Source: Edwardsiella anguillarum ET080813
Lineage (GTDB): Bacteria; Pseudomonadota; Gammaproteobacteria; Enterobacterales; Enterobacteriaceae
Length of the DNA stretch: 64,000 nucleotides
Direction of reading: 5' to 3'
Assembly (NCBI RefSeq): GCF_000264765.2
Contig: NZ_CP006665.1
Coordinates: 62,001 to 126,000 of the forward strand
The position numbers and the translations under genes are program-made. The notes beneath the pieces were generated by a model that was not told the origin of the DNA, did no database searches, and was given only the letters and a program-made list of their open reading frames with translations. Below are positions 17,438-26,264 of the stretch, piece by piece; position 1 is the stretch's first letter, and each line of letters begins with the position of its first letter.

Positions 17438-18756
17438 TCAAGACGGCGGCCACTAAGTTTTGGGTTGAACTTGACCCCAAGAAGAAACGCATCTTAATGA
17501 TCGTTGGTAGTGTTGCGGCACTTTTTGCCATCATATCGCTGTTTTCCGGTGGACAACAGAAAGAGGAGAAGCGTGGTCGCCAAGATACGATCAAGCATGT
17601 TCTTACAGATAAGAATACTCGCGATATCGGAATTGACTCTCTTTCTGCTGATGTGAAGATGGTTGAGCGCCAAAATGCTGAGTTAAAAAGAGAGATTGAG
17701 CGTCTTAAAAGGGAAGGGAGTAAAAATAAAGGGCCATCAGAGACCGCTAATGAAAATCAAGAGATCGGGCGCTTACGAGAAGATGTTGATCGCCTACTGA
17801 AAACCAATATTGAATTAGAAAAGCTGGTCCAAAAAGGTGATAAAGGACAGGCTTCTGCACCATCTAATGCCTCTCGTTCAGTGGCATCAGTAGATGGTGG
17901 TAATGCTTCTTTTCTTGATAAGACTCCAGACTATAAAGACCCGGCAGCTTTCTTCCGGGATGCTCCCTTACCAGACTCCAAAGGTATTGCTCCATCTATG
18001 GGCAAAGATGAGAATCGTAATGTAAACAAGTCATCGGGAATACAGATTGTTACCTACTCACAGAAATCACCGGTTATAGAAGAGAAAGAGGAAAAGGAAG
18101 GAGATTCGATTTATTTACCATCAGGCTCCATTCTGACTGGTGTTCTGATAAATGGTATGGATGCACCAACATCTCAAGGTGCTAGACGAGATCCCTTCCC
18201 ATCAACTATGCGTATTCAGAAAGAGGCTATTCTGCCAAACCGTTTTCGGGCAGATGTTCGAGAGTGTTTTTTGGTTATTTCTGGATATGGTGATCTTAGC
18301 TCGGAGCGGGCTTACTTACGGGGTGAAACATTCTCGTGTGTCCGTGATGACGGTGGTGTAATTGAGGCAAAACTAGATTCTTATGCTGTGGGGGAGGATG
18401 GCAAGGCTGGTGTTCGTGGGCGCGTCGTATCTAAGCAAGGGCAGATTATTGCGAAGAGTTTAATGGCTGGTTTTTTAGGTGGTGTCTCCGATGCTTTTGA
18501 CATTAATCCGGTCCCAGTTATTAACACTAATCCTGGCACAAATACTCAATATCAGTCTGTTTTCTCAAACCAGATGTTGCAGGGGGCTGCTGTTAAAGGT
18601 GCGAGTAAAGCCCTAGATCGTATTGCTCAATTCTATATCGACATGGCTGAGGGTATTTTCCCAGTTATTGAAGTTGATGCCGGTCGTCAAATTGATGTGA
18701 TCGTAACAAAAGGGACCAAGCTGCAAATCCGTTCGACAGGGGGCAAGAAAAAATGA
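17434..18756 (+). CDS. traB: Core-channel protein TraB (VirB10-like)
   Basis: 440-residue VirB10/TraB scaffold spanning both membranes. One N-terminal transmembrane helix (ILMIVGSVAALFAIISLF) is followed by a coiled coil (about residues 65-135, heptad-like ERLKREG...LREDVDRLLKTN), a periplasmic linker, then the C-terminal beta-barrel domain starting about residue 225 (IYLPSGSILTGVLINGMDAPT). Overlaps traV by 4 bp. Confidence 0.93.
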   Translation: MIKTAATKFWVELDPKKKRILMIVGSVAALFAIISLFSGGQQKEEKRGRQDTIKHVLTDKNTRDIGIDSLSADVKMVERQNAELKREIERLKREGSKNKGPSETANENQEIGRLREDVDRLLKTNIELEKLVQKGDKGQASAPSNASRSVASVDGGNASFLDKTPDYKDPAAFFRDAPLPDSKGIAPSMGKDENRNVNKSSGIQIVTYSQKSPVIEEKEEKEGDSIYLPSGSILTGVLINGMDAPTSQGARRDPFPSTMRIQKEAILPNRFRADVRECFLVISGYGDLSSERAYLRGETFSCVRDDGGVIEAKLDSYAVGEDGKAGVRGRVVSKQGQIIAKSLMAGFLGGVSDAFDINPVPVINTNPGTNTQYQSVFSNQMLQGAAVKGASKALDRIAQFYIDMAEGIFPVIEVDAGRQIDVIVTKGTKLQIRSTGGKKK

Positions 18757-19313
18757 TTTGTTTGACCAAAATGGGCTTTTCTAGAGGCGGTGCTTCACAT
18801 AAACAAACAGTAAGATGTTTGAAGATGTTGGGAGCCGTAGCAGCTCTGTCTATGTTAGCAGGATGCTCGGCTTTCAGCATTGGTAGTGACGAGTATGGCT
18901 GCCCTGGGATGCCAAATGGTGTCCAGTGTATGTCAGCACGAGATGTGTACGCCTCTACCAATGATGGAAATGTCCCACGTCCAATGAAGCAAGAGGAGGG
19001 TGAACCTAAAGCGAATAGTAAGGGGTCCTCCAACGTTTCTGCGAGCTCAGCTAAATCTGGAGATCCTGTTATTGACACGTATGTCGCTCCCCGACTTCCG
19101 GATCGGCCAATTCCAATTCGTACACCTGCACAGGTTATGAGGATTTGGGTTGCTCCGTGGGAAGATACAAATGGCGATCTCATTGTTACAGGATACGTTT
19201 ATACAGAGATTGAGCCTCGCCGATGGGTTATCGGTGATGGTACACCTCAAACAGAACCAGTGTTGAGACCGTTGCAAACGGTAAAAAATGAATCGAAGTC
19301 TGAACTGAAATAA
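18753..19313 (+). CDS. traV: Outer-membrane lipoprotein TraV
   Basis: 186-residue TraV-family lipoprotein (VirB7-like) of the core complex. The signal ALSMLAGC gives a lipobox LAGC, and the family-typical cysteines follow (EYGCPGMPNGVQCMS). The N-terminus is 25 residues longer than a minimal signal peptide, so an internal start (LKMLGAVAAL, about 18822) is possible, though the first ATG overlaps the traB stop. Confidence 0.9.
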   Translation: MICLTKMGFSRGGASHKQTVRCLKMLGAVAALSMLAGCSAFSIGSDEYGCPGMPNGVQCMSARDVYASTNDGNVPRPMKQEEGEPKANSKGSSNVSASSAKSGDPVIDTYVAPRLPDRPIPIRTPAQVMRIWVAPWEDTNGDLIVTGYVYTEIEPRRWVIGDGTPQTEPVLRPLQTVKNESKSELK

Positions 19314-19334
19314 GCCATCAAGGAGATGTAACTG

Positions 19335-19718
19335 ATGAACTTTAATGAGCTGTTATGTGTTGAAAAGAAAAAACAAGTCTTCCTCTTCTCTTTAGCAGTA
19401 GCGGCATTAGCTATTTTATTCGTATCTGTCCAGGCACATGCAGGGACCGGTGGTACAGAGTTTGATGAAGTCTGGACAACTCTTAAAGATTGGACTCAAG
19501 GTACGTTGGGTCGAATTGTCGCTGGTGCCATCATTTTGGTAGGGATTGTCGGGGGGATCGCCCGTCAGTCTCTGATGGCTTTTGCTATGGGGATCGGTGG
19601 TGGTATGGGCCTGTATAACGCTCCAACCGTCGTCGAGTCTATGATGTCTGCTACGTTAGAACATGCAGAAAAGGTGATCCCTGCGGTTGTCCATATCACT
19701 AATGGCCTGGTAATTTAA
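19335..19718 (+). CDS. traA: Pilin precursor TraA
   Basis: 127-residue F-type propilin. A long leader with hydrophobic stretch VFLFSLAVAALAILFVSVQAHA, likely cleaved after AHA, leaves a mature pilin of about 75-80 residues with two hydrophobic helices (IVAGAIILVGIVGGIA; LMAFAMGIGGGMGLYNA) as in TraA/TrhA. AAGGAGATG upstream. Last gene before a terminator. Confidence 0.92.
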   Translation: MNFNELLCVEKKKQVFLFSLAVAALAILFVSVQAHAGTGGTEFDEVWTTLKDWTQGTLGRIVAGAIILVGIVGGIARQSLMAFAMGIGGGMGLYNAPTVVESMMSATLEHAEKVIPAVVHITNGLVI

Positions 19719-19746
19719 GGTTCTATCCCCCTCTAGATCTAGATTG

Positions 19747-19776
19747 AAAGGGTAGCGGAAACGCTGCCCTTTTATA
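19747..19776 (+). terminator. Terminator after traA
   Basis: AAAGGGTAGCG-GAAA-CGCTGCCCTTT then TATAT: an 11-bp stem with one mismatch and a GNRA loop. Confidence 0.8.
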
Positions 19777-19819
19777 TATCTGCTCCCATTCTGAAAAATA
19801 TTCATACATATAGCGAATG

Positions 19820-19842
19820 TTCTCAAAAAGGGCAGTTACACA
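19820..19842 (+). promoter_or_regulatory. FlhDC-family activator-type site before the Ig-like gene
   Basis: TCTCAAAAAGGGCAGTTACA, 74 bp before ATG 19916. A close match to the recurring GGGCA-x-TTAC half. Confidence 0.55.
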
Positions 19843-19915
19843 TCCCATGTTTTTGCGTCTTATCCATTAATCTCCAGCATTGGGTTCTTGTAACCCTAGA
19901 TAAATGGAGAATGTG

Positions 19916-22900
19916 ATGATCAGATTAAAGCCTAAAATTTCAGCTTTACTGGGCACAATCGCAGTTCTGTCCGTTGGGACTGCTGATGCAGAGCTGCTTG
20001 AATATACCTTCCGGGCTCCAGATGGAACGCAACGATCTCTGTCCGCGAATGCGAACTACGCCAATCCGATGGATAATGTGTCATTTTCACTAAGTGCTGG
20101 TATTGATAGAAAAGTCAGGATATCGGTACTAAAGCCTGATGGCTCAGTGCTTTCCACACAGACGAGCCATCTCTTAGGGGCTACAGACCGTATCACTGTC
20201 GGTGGTAAGTCTTACTATGGTGCGGAGCTTCAACTACCAGCTCCACCAGCGGGAGTATATAGACTCAAAGCTGAAATCATTGCCTCAGATAACTCTAGTG
20301 TTCAGAGCGACGAGTACCCTTTTTCAGTTGATACCTCTTCACCAACCATTAGCTCAGTCTCCCCTGTTTATAACACGTTCGGCCAAGTTAATAGCGGAAG
20401 TGTTTGGAAACTAGGGAGAGGTGGCGCTGAGAGAAACTCTTTCGTGATGACAGGTATTTCTGATGATTCGCCGATAAAGAGTGTACATGTAAAACTGTAC
20501 CGTCAGGACGGTTCTATCCATAAAGATGAGGCGATGGACTACGATGCCGCTAACAAACAGGCGCGGCTATTTTTTGAGGATGGTTTTTTCCCGAGCACTG
20601 ATCTTGATGAGGTCTTCAACCTTCAATTCGAGGTCGTGGATAGTGCAGGGAATATCTATGTATCTCCTCGCCAGCAGGTGATGTTTGATAACGTTGTGAA
20701 TGCCCCCTCCACTCCATTTGGGGTATTCGATCCTGATAGTACGAGTAGCTTAGGCCCAGGGTTACAGAGTTTTGTCCCATACGTTAGTGGAATGGTCTCT
20801 AAAACTAACCCTATCAAGCTAGCATGGCGAATCCCTCGTAATAACTGGCATGAGTATCGAGAGGGGGGCCTTAACATGGTGAACTCTCTTGGTGAGATGA
20901 CAAAGGTTGGGGAGGATAGCAACTACGTTTATCTTGTCACAACTGCATCCTATGGAAATACCGATGGTAACTATTGGCGTTGGGTGAACTTCGGTGAATG
21001 GGGTGGATCATATATCTCATATAATTTGAGCCTTGCTCCATCTGCGCCAAAAAGCCCGAGGCTTCTTGGTGTAGATTACAACTACAGCGATATTGGATGG
21101 TCAACTATGCACCGTTACTGGGTGAAGAATGATGTTCTTCCAGTAACAGTTAGTGCAATGAAAGTTAAGGTGGAGCCCCGGCCTTATCTGCAAAAGGCCG
21201 TTCATCGGGGGACTTGTGAGATTCCCGCAGGGCAAGATCACTGTATCATTGCTAATAGTTTTACGATGGCTAAGGGAACTAGTGGCTATGTGCATGATAA
21301 TGTCACTGTATTTAATGCTGACGAGTCATTGCGCTCTAACCCGATGTGGGCAGAGGTAAACTGGAACGATCAGTATTACCCTCAACTAACTCAAAAATAT
21401 GATCCAGAGAGTAAGGTATTTACTCTGTTCGTAAATCAGGCCGGTCGAGGTTCCTTTTTTGATAGGCTTCGATTAAGAGGGGCTTGGATCGAGGACGACA
21501 AAGGAAACCGTCTATCACCAGTCGGGGGATTGCTTTCTGATAACTGGGAAAATTACACCTACCAGTGGGATCTTAAAACATTACCCGAAGGGCAATTTAA
21601 CTTAGTTGCTGCCGCAGAGGAGATGCATGGGCCGCTTACTCGTCAGCCAATGTTCCAACTGACTTCTGACAGAACACCACCCACAATGGCTATCAGTGTA
21701 GCCAATGGTGCTAATATCCAGAGCTTAGATGATGTTGTCGTTACTTTAGTCGATGCAATTGATCCATCTCCCAAGTTAGAGTCGATATCTCTTGTTGGCG
21801 GTCCGGCTAAAGAGACAGTTCAGTTGTCATGGCGTGAGGAGGCAAGGGGGCAGTTCCGTTTAGAGTATCCGGTGATGTTCCCCTCTCTCAAAGAGGGGGA
21901 GTCATATACCCTGACAATCAAAGGTAAAGATGCTCAGGGTAACTCGGTGGCTAAGGCTGTGACACTCGCCTATAAACCACGCCAAGTAACTCTAGCTGAT
22001 GGCATGGATGGAAAGGTCATGATTCCAGCGGTCACGTATGAATTTACTCATACTGATGGCAGCCGAATATTGGAGACCCAGCCATTAACATTGAGTGATG
22101 GTAACATTGTTAGTGGGTCCTATGATGTCTTCGCAACATTGCGCTCTGATGCAAAAGTCCCCCTTGTTGTGAATGGAGTTAGTATCCAGCCAGGGCAGAC
22201 GATGGGCATTATGAGCCAACACGATTTCAGCGCCTCCAAAGGGCGATTGAGTATTCCTGTTAAACCCGCAGTGCCTGATATAGTCGGTAGTTCCAGCTTA
22301 CTAGTCATGACTTCTGCGCCAAACTCTCCGATTCTGGTTGTAGATATCAACACTTGGAAGGGGGCCGCGAAATTATCTGCTGAGTCATGGTCGGTTCGCC
22401 AGGTTATCGATCCCGTGAAGATATCTGCGGTTCCGGATACGGGAGTCGCCTGTCGTTTTACTACGAAAGAAAGCGAGGCAAGAGCAGCCGATCCAATTCG
22501 AGATCCTGTATGTTTGCTGCAATGGGATAGAACTCCAGATGAGGTAGAGCAAAGCACCTCTGATAGTGAAGGCTTAAAGGTCGCTGGGCTAGTGGGACAG
22601 GCTGTGAGTATTGGCGAACAACCCGTTGAATATAGCCTATATTTGTTCAATGGTGACGGTTCTAAAGTTAAGGTTGGCTCAGGCTCTAAATCCCTGTCCG
22701 TAACTAGTGCATATGGTGCTGTAGGGTTCGCTCCTCGTGAGGATATCGCCCAAGTCAATCGTGTTATCGAGGATTTCTCTGTCAACCTCAAGCAGAATAA
22801 AGGGCCTGATTGTCAGCTAACTCTTACTGCTGAGCGAGCCAAGAAAGAGGCCGCCAATAAACCAATTGGGAGTGCGAGCCGTATCTGCCTCTTTGAATGG

Positions 22901-25399
22901 AAGCAGATCCCTAATGGTTTAGTTCAAGACCAATATTCTGAATCACCATTCCTTTCTGGAAGTCTCTCTGAGAACGGGCCACACCCATTAGATTGGAGGG
23001 TAAGCATTTTTACTCGTAATGGGACGCGAGTTACGTTGAATGATGAGAGCTTCAATATTGAGGCTATTGACCCCCCAACACCTACTATTGCTCTGTCTTC
23101 AAAATACAATTTTAAAGACAACATCTACATGGTTCCTATGGCTGGCAGCTATTTGGGGGATGCCGTTATTAGTTCAGAGAAGGCTGATCTGAACATTGAG
23201 ATTTCACGTAATAACGGTGTCTTAGAGTCAGAGTCATTTGCCCCAGGGTGGGGGGCTACGAATACTGTATATCGTCGTATCAATACAGATGATCGTGCAT
23301 TATGGGAGGAGACCGCTTACAAGGTTAAGGCATCCTATACGAGAGTTCCTGACGTTAAAGCCGAAGCTGTCTATAGAGCGATCTCAGTGCCCTCTGATGG
23401 AGTTAAGCCGGTCGTTGAGGTCGAGGGTGATACGGCCTTGGATACTCAGGCCCTGCCTGTTCGCGTACAAATCCGAGATCAGTACAAGCCTACGGCTAAG
23501 TATGATGCGAATACGATGGGCGTATGGAAAGTTAGGTTGATCCAACAAAAAGCCTATAACGAAGTGGTCCCTCTCACTGATTATGCAGAAGCACCCAATG
23601 GTGAAGCGCAGTTCGCGGTAGACCTGTCTAAGGTGGACACATCTTCTGTGCGGATTGTTGCTGAGGCTGTGCTGGATAGCCCTATCGAGGGGTATAGCCG
23701 TGTCGAGACGTCAAGTAGACCCGCGTTCCTGACAGTATTACGTGGTGGAGCTATTGGTGCTGACATCCAAGCTAGAAAATTATCTGGTAAAGCACCCTTT
23801 ACTGCTGTGTTCAAGTTGGCTCTTGCTGATCGTCAAGACCTTCGGGCGACAGGACGGGTTGAATGGGAAACCAGTGGTGATGATGGCAAGTCATGGGAGA
23901 AGTTTGTTCCGGAAGAACGATATAAGTACCAGTTAGTAAAAACTTTCGATAAAGGGAATTATAAGGTACGTGCGAAAGTCATTAACGTTAACTCTGGAGC
24001 AGAGAAGTATACGGAGACGGTTAGTGTTGTTGCTTATGACAAACCGGACATTACTGTCACTGGCCCAACGGCTCTCTTTGTCGGTAGTGAGGGTAAGTAC
24101 ACTGCAAACCTGACGTTAAACAAAGAGGTTATCACAGGAGATCATACTGTAATTGAGTGGTCCACTGATGGCGGTAAAACCTATACCCATACCGGAAACA
24201 GCCTCACTCTTTCTAGTAATGAGGAGACTCGATACCGCGTGTGGGCACGAGTCCGTTCGGATCAGGCTCCGGCTGACGATGGGTATGCATATGAGGTAGC
24301 GAAGGTCGGTGTAGATTTTCGAGCAATCAAACCGCCGCGCCCTTACATCAAAGGGCCAAAAACTATCGAGATAGGGAAAAAGTACACCTTTAAAGCAGAA
24401 ACCAGCTTACCCTATCGTGGGATGGATGTGACGGTTAAAGGGTTCTTCACATTACCTAATGGGGCGATCGTTGAAGGTGATACGGCAGAGTATGTACCAG
24501 TCGAGGCTGACTTAAATCAGTCTGTCGAGACGAAGTACACGACTTGGATTGAGGGATTCCGTGACCAAGGAGCCGAAGCTACATATAGCTTGCATTCTCG
24601 TACCTGGCAGTATGTCTGGCCGCACTTTGCGATGCAGATTCGTAGAAATGCAGATGTCGCTCCGGCGACTGTTAGCGCTTCGGTGAGGGCAATTGCTTTC
24701 AATGGTAAGTTGGAAGAGCCCTCATATGAATGGGAGTTGCCGCAAGGTGTGACGGTCCAGGAGCAGAAGCAAGATACAGCTAGGGTGTTTGTGATTAATA
24801 ATCCGGGTGACTATACGATCAAGGTAACTGTGCGTGATTCCCGTGGTCATGAGACAGTCATCGAACAGCCACTGACTATTGGACAGGCCAAACCCTACTC
24901 CATAGATCTGCAATACTCCGGTTCGAATAAGTATCAACGAGAGCCGTTCGATGTATTGTTGCGACCATACATTTCTGGCGGACATCCTCGTGATCGTATT
25001 GCAGCTCGAACCTACTCGGTTGATGGTAAGGATCTCGATGGAACTGGGTATTATGGTCGAGCCACGTTGGGTGCCGGTGAGCATAGTATCAAACTCAAAA
25101 TCAACTCAGAAATGGGGCATGAGGCTGAGGGGGAGGTGAAGATCACTGTTGCAGAGAACAAGCTGCCTACGTGTAACCTTACCTCTAAGGAAACTATCGG
25201 CTCATGGATAGTCTACGCAAACTGTGAGGATACAGATGGGCGTATGAAGTCGTATGAGTGGACTATTGGGGGGGAGCTACAGAGCATCCGTTCTGATCGC
25301 GTTACTATTAGTAAAGGGGCAAACAAGAGCATACCAACGATCTCTGTTGTTGGTGTTGATGACTCTGGTGGCCGGTCTGAAACCGCTACTATGAACTAA
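19916..25399 (+). CDS. Giant exported Ig/PKD-domain protein within the tra region
   Basis: 1827-residue exported protein. Signal peptide KISALLGTIAVLSVGTADA; the remainder is beta-rich with repeated Ig/PKD-like modules. Recurrent motifs are TDGSRxLE, YEWELPQG, GDYTIKVTVRDSRGHE and NTxGDYxxKVxxR, plus late PKD-like YEWTIGGELQS and GVDDSGGRSE. No LPXTG, autotransporter barrel or C-terminal membrane anchor is visible. Large Ig-like proteins required for conjugation are known from IncHI1 plasmids (as recalled). Here it sits between traA and dsbC with its own activator-type site and terminator. TGGAGA at correct spacing favours ATG 19916 over 19904. A mating-surface role is inference. Confidence 0.75.
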   Translation: MIRLKPKISALLGTIAVLSVGTADAELLEYTFRAPDGTQRSLSANANYANPMDNVSFSLSAGIDRKVRISVLKPDGSVLSTQTSHLLGATDRITVGGKSYYGAELQLPAPPAGVYRLKAEIIASDNSSVQSDEYPFSVDTSSPTISSVSPVYNTFGQVNSGSVWKLGRGGAERNSFVMTGISDDSPIKSVHVKLYRQDGSIHKDEAMDYDAANKQARLFFEDGFFPSTDLDEVFNLQFEVVDSAGNIYVSPRQQVMFDNVVNAPSTPFGVFDPDSTSSLGPGLQSFVPYVSGMVSKTNPIKLAWRIPRNNWHEYREGGLNMVNSLGEMTKVGEDSNYVYLVTTASYGNTDGNYWRWVNFGEWGGSYISYNLSLAPSAPKSPRLLGVDYNYSDIGWSTMHRYWVKNDVLPVTVSAMKVKVEPRPYLQKAVHRGTCEIPAGQDHCIIANSFTMAKGTSGYVHDNVTVFNADESLRSNPMWAEVNWNDQYYPQLTQKYDPESKVFTLFVNQAGRGSFFDRLRLRGAWIEDDKGNRLSPVGGLLSDNWENYTYQWDLKTLPEGQFNLVAAAEEMHGPLTRQPMFQLTSDRTPPTMAISVANGANIQSLDDVVVTLVDAIDPSPKLESISLVGGPAKETVQLSWREEARGQFRLEYPVMFPSLKEGESYTLTIKGKDAQGNSVAKAVTLAYKPRQVTLADGMDGKVMIPAVTYEFTHTDGSRILETQPLTLSDGNIVSGSYDVFATLRSDAKVPLVVNGVSIQPGQTMGIMSQHDFSASKGRLSIPVKPAVPDIVGSSSLLVMTSAPNSPILVVDINTWKGAAKLSAESWSVRQVIDPVKISAVPDTGVACRFTTKESEARAADPIRDPVCLLQWDRTPDEVEQSTSDSEGLKVAGLVGQAVSIGEQPVEYSLYLFNGDGSKVKVGSGSKSLSVTSAYGAVGFAPREDIAQVNRVIEDFSVNLKQNKGPDCQLTLTAERAKKEAANKPIGSASRICLFEWKQIPNGLVQDQYSESPFLSGSLSENGPHPLDWRVSIFTRNGTRVTLNDESFNIEAIDPPTPTIALSSKYNFKDNIYMVPMAGSYLGDAVISSEKADLNIEISRNNGVLESESFAPGWGATNTVYRRINTDDRALWEETAYKVKASYTRVPDVKAEAVYRAISVPSDGVKPVVEVEGDTALDTQALPVRVQIRDQYKPTAKYDANTMGVWKVRLIQQKAYNEVVPLTDYAEAPNGEAQFAVDLSKVDTSSVRIVAEAVLDSPIEGYSRVETSSRPAFLTVLRGGAIGADIQARKLSGKAPFTAVFKLALADRQDLRATGRVEWETSGDDGKSWEKFVPEERYKYQLVKTFDKGNYKVRAKVINVNSGAEKYTETVSVVAYDKPDITVTGPTALFVGSEGKYTANLTLNKEVITGDHTVIEWSTDGGKTYTHTGNSLTLSSNEETRYRVWARVRSDQAPADDGYAYEVAKVGVDFRAIKPPRPYIKGPKTIEIGKKYTFKAETSLPYRGMDVTVKGFFTLPNGAIVEGDTAEYVPVEADLNQSVETKYTTWIEGFRDQGAEATYSLHSRTWQYVWPHFAMQIRRNADVAPATVSASVRAIAFNGKLEEPSYEWELPQGVTVQEQKQDTARVFVINNPGDYTIKVTVRDSRGHETVIEQPLTIGQAKPYSIDLQYSGSNKYQREPFDVLLRPYISGGHPRDRIAARTYSVDGKDLDGTGYYGRATLGAGEHSIKLKINSEMGHEAEGEVKITVAENKLPTCNLTSKETIGSWIVYANCEDTDGRMKSYEWTIGGELQSIRSDRVTISKGANKSIPTISVVGVDDSGGRSETATMN

Positions 25400-25428
25400 G
25401 CATCTCTCGTACATCCTGTCTCGATAAG

Positions 25429-25455
25429 GCCCGGAGCAATTCCGGGCTTTTTTTT
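25429..25455 (+). terminator. Terminator after the Ig-like gene
   Basis: GCCCGGA/TCCGGGC stem followed by eight T. Confidence 0.9.
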
Positions 25456-25470
25456 AAATCACGCTAAAGT

Positions 25471-25493
25471 TGTCCAAATTGGGCGCTTACAGA
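25471..25493 (+). promoter_or_regulatory. FlhDC-family activator-type site before dsbC
   Basis: TGTCCAAATTGGGCGCTTAC then AGA, 67 bp before ATG 25560. Confidence 0.5.
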
Positions 25494-25559
25494 GGCGAAG
25501 TTATTCCCGCCTCCCAGATACACTGCAAGCATTCGGGAGTCCAATTCTAGGGGATAGAT

Positions 25560-26264
25560 ATGCGAACCAAGTTACTTGGATTAGTGATAGCACTTGGAGC
25601 TATTACTTTTGCCAACGCTTCATCAAAGCTGGAAATCACCGATCCCAGGGCAGCGAAAATTGACAGTATTATCACACTTCCAATTAAAGGGATGAAAGCC
25701 GTAGATAGTGATGGACAGATCGTGTTCCTATCCGATAACGGAAGGTTTGTCATCTCAGGACAGCTTTACGATTTATGGAGCAAAAAGCCTCTTAGTACAA
25801 TCTCTGAGTTACAGGACGTGGCTGAACGTATCCATTTTAAAAATTTTGGAATGGATGTTGATACATTGAATACTGTCTCTATGGGACATGGTAAGAAAGA
25901 AGTCGTCATTTTTACTGATCCTCGTTGTGATGTGTGCCGCAAGTTAATTGATGAAGCAAAGTCATTGGAGGATGAGTACACCTTCAAAATTATAGTGATA
26001 CCTGCCCTTGGCGATGAGTCTAATCGGTTAGCGAAGGCAATGTATTGTGCAAAAGATAAAGATAAAGTCCTGGGGGCCCTACAGTCGAACGCTCTCGAAT
26101 CTCTTGCGGTAAAAACTCCCTGCGATCCAGGTCAGTATGATCAAACCTTACTTACTGCCCACCTTATTGGGATAGAAGGAGTTCCATTTATTGTGGCTCA
26201 AGATGGCCGAATCAGCAAAGGCAGACCTCAAAATCTTAAAGCTTGGTTGGAGAGTAAGCAATGA
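25560..26264 (+). CDS. dsbC: DsbC-family periplasmic disulfide isomerase
   Basis: 234-residue thiol-disulfide isomerase. Signal peptide LLGLVIALGAITFANA, N-terminal dimerisation part, then a thioredoxin domain with active site FTDPRCDVCRK (CDVC) and the cis-proline segment GVPFIV. It presumably folds cysteine-rich transfer proteins such as TraU and TraN. Overlaps traC by 4 bp, as in the SXT/IncA/C order. Confidence 0.92.
   Translation: MRTKLLGLVIALGAITFANASSKLEITDPRAAKIDSIITLPIKGMKAVDSDGQIVFLSDNGRFVISGQLYDLWSKKPLSTISELQDVAERIHFKNFGMDVDTLNTVSMGHGKKEVVIFTDPRCDVCRKLIDEAKSLEDEYTFKIIVIPALGDESNRLAKAMYCAKDKDKVLGALQSNALESLAVKTPCDPGQYDQTLLTAHLIGIEGVPFIVAQDGRISKGRPQNLKAWLESKQ

Noticed and set aside
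25766..25987. Long antisense reading frames opposite dsbC, the Ig-like gene and traN
   Set aside because: They lack ribosome sites and follow from codon use of the genes on the other strand.
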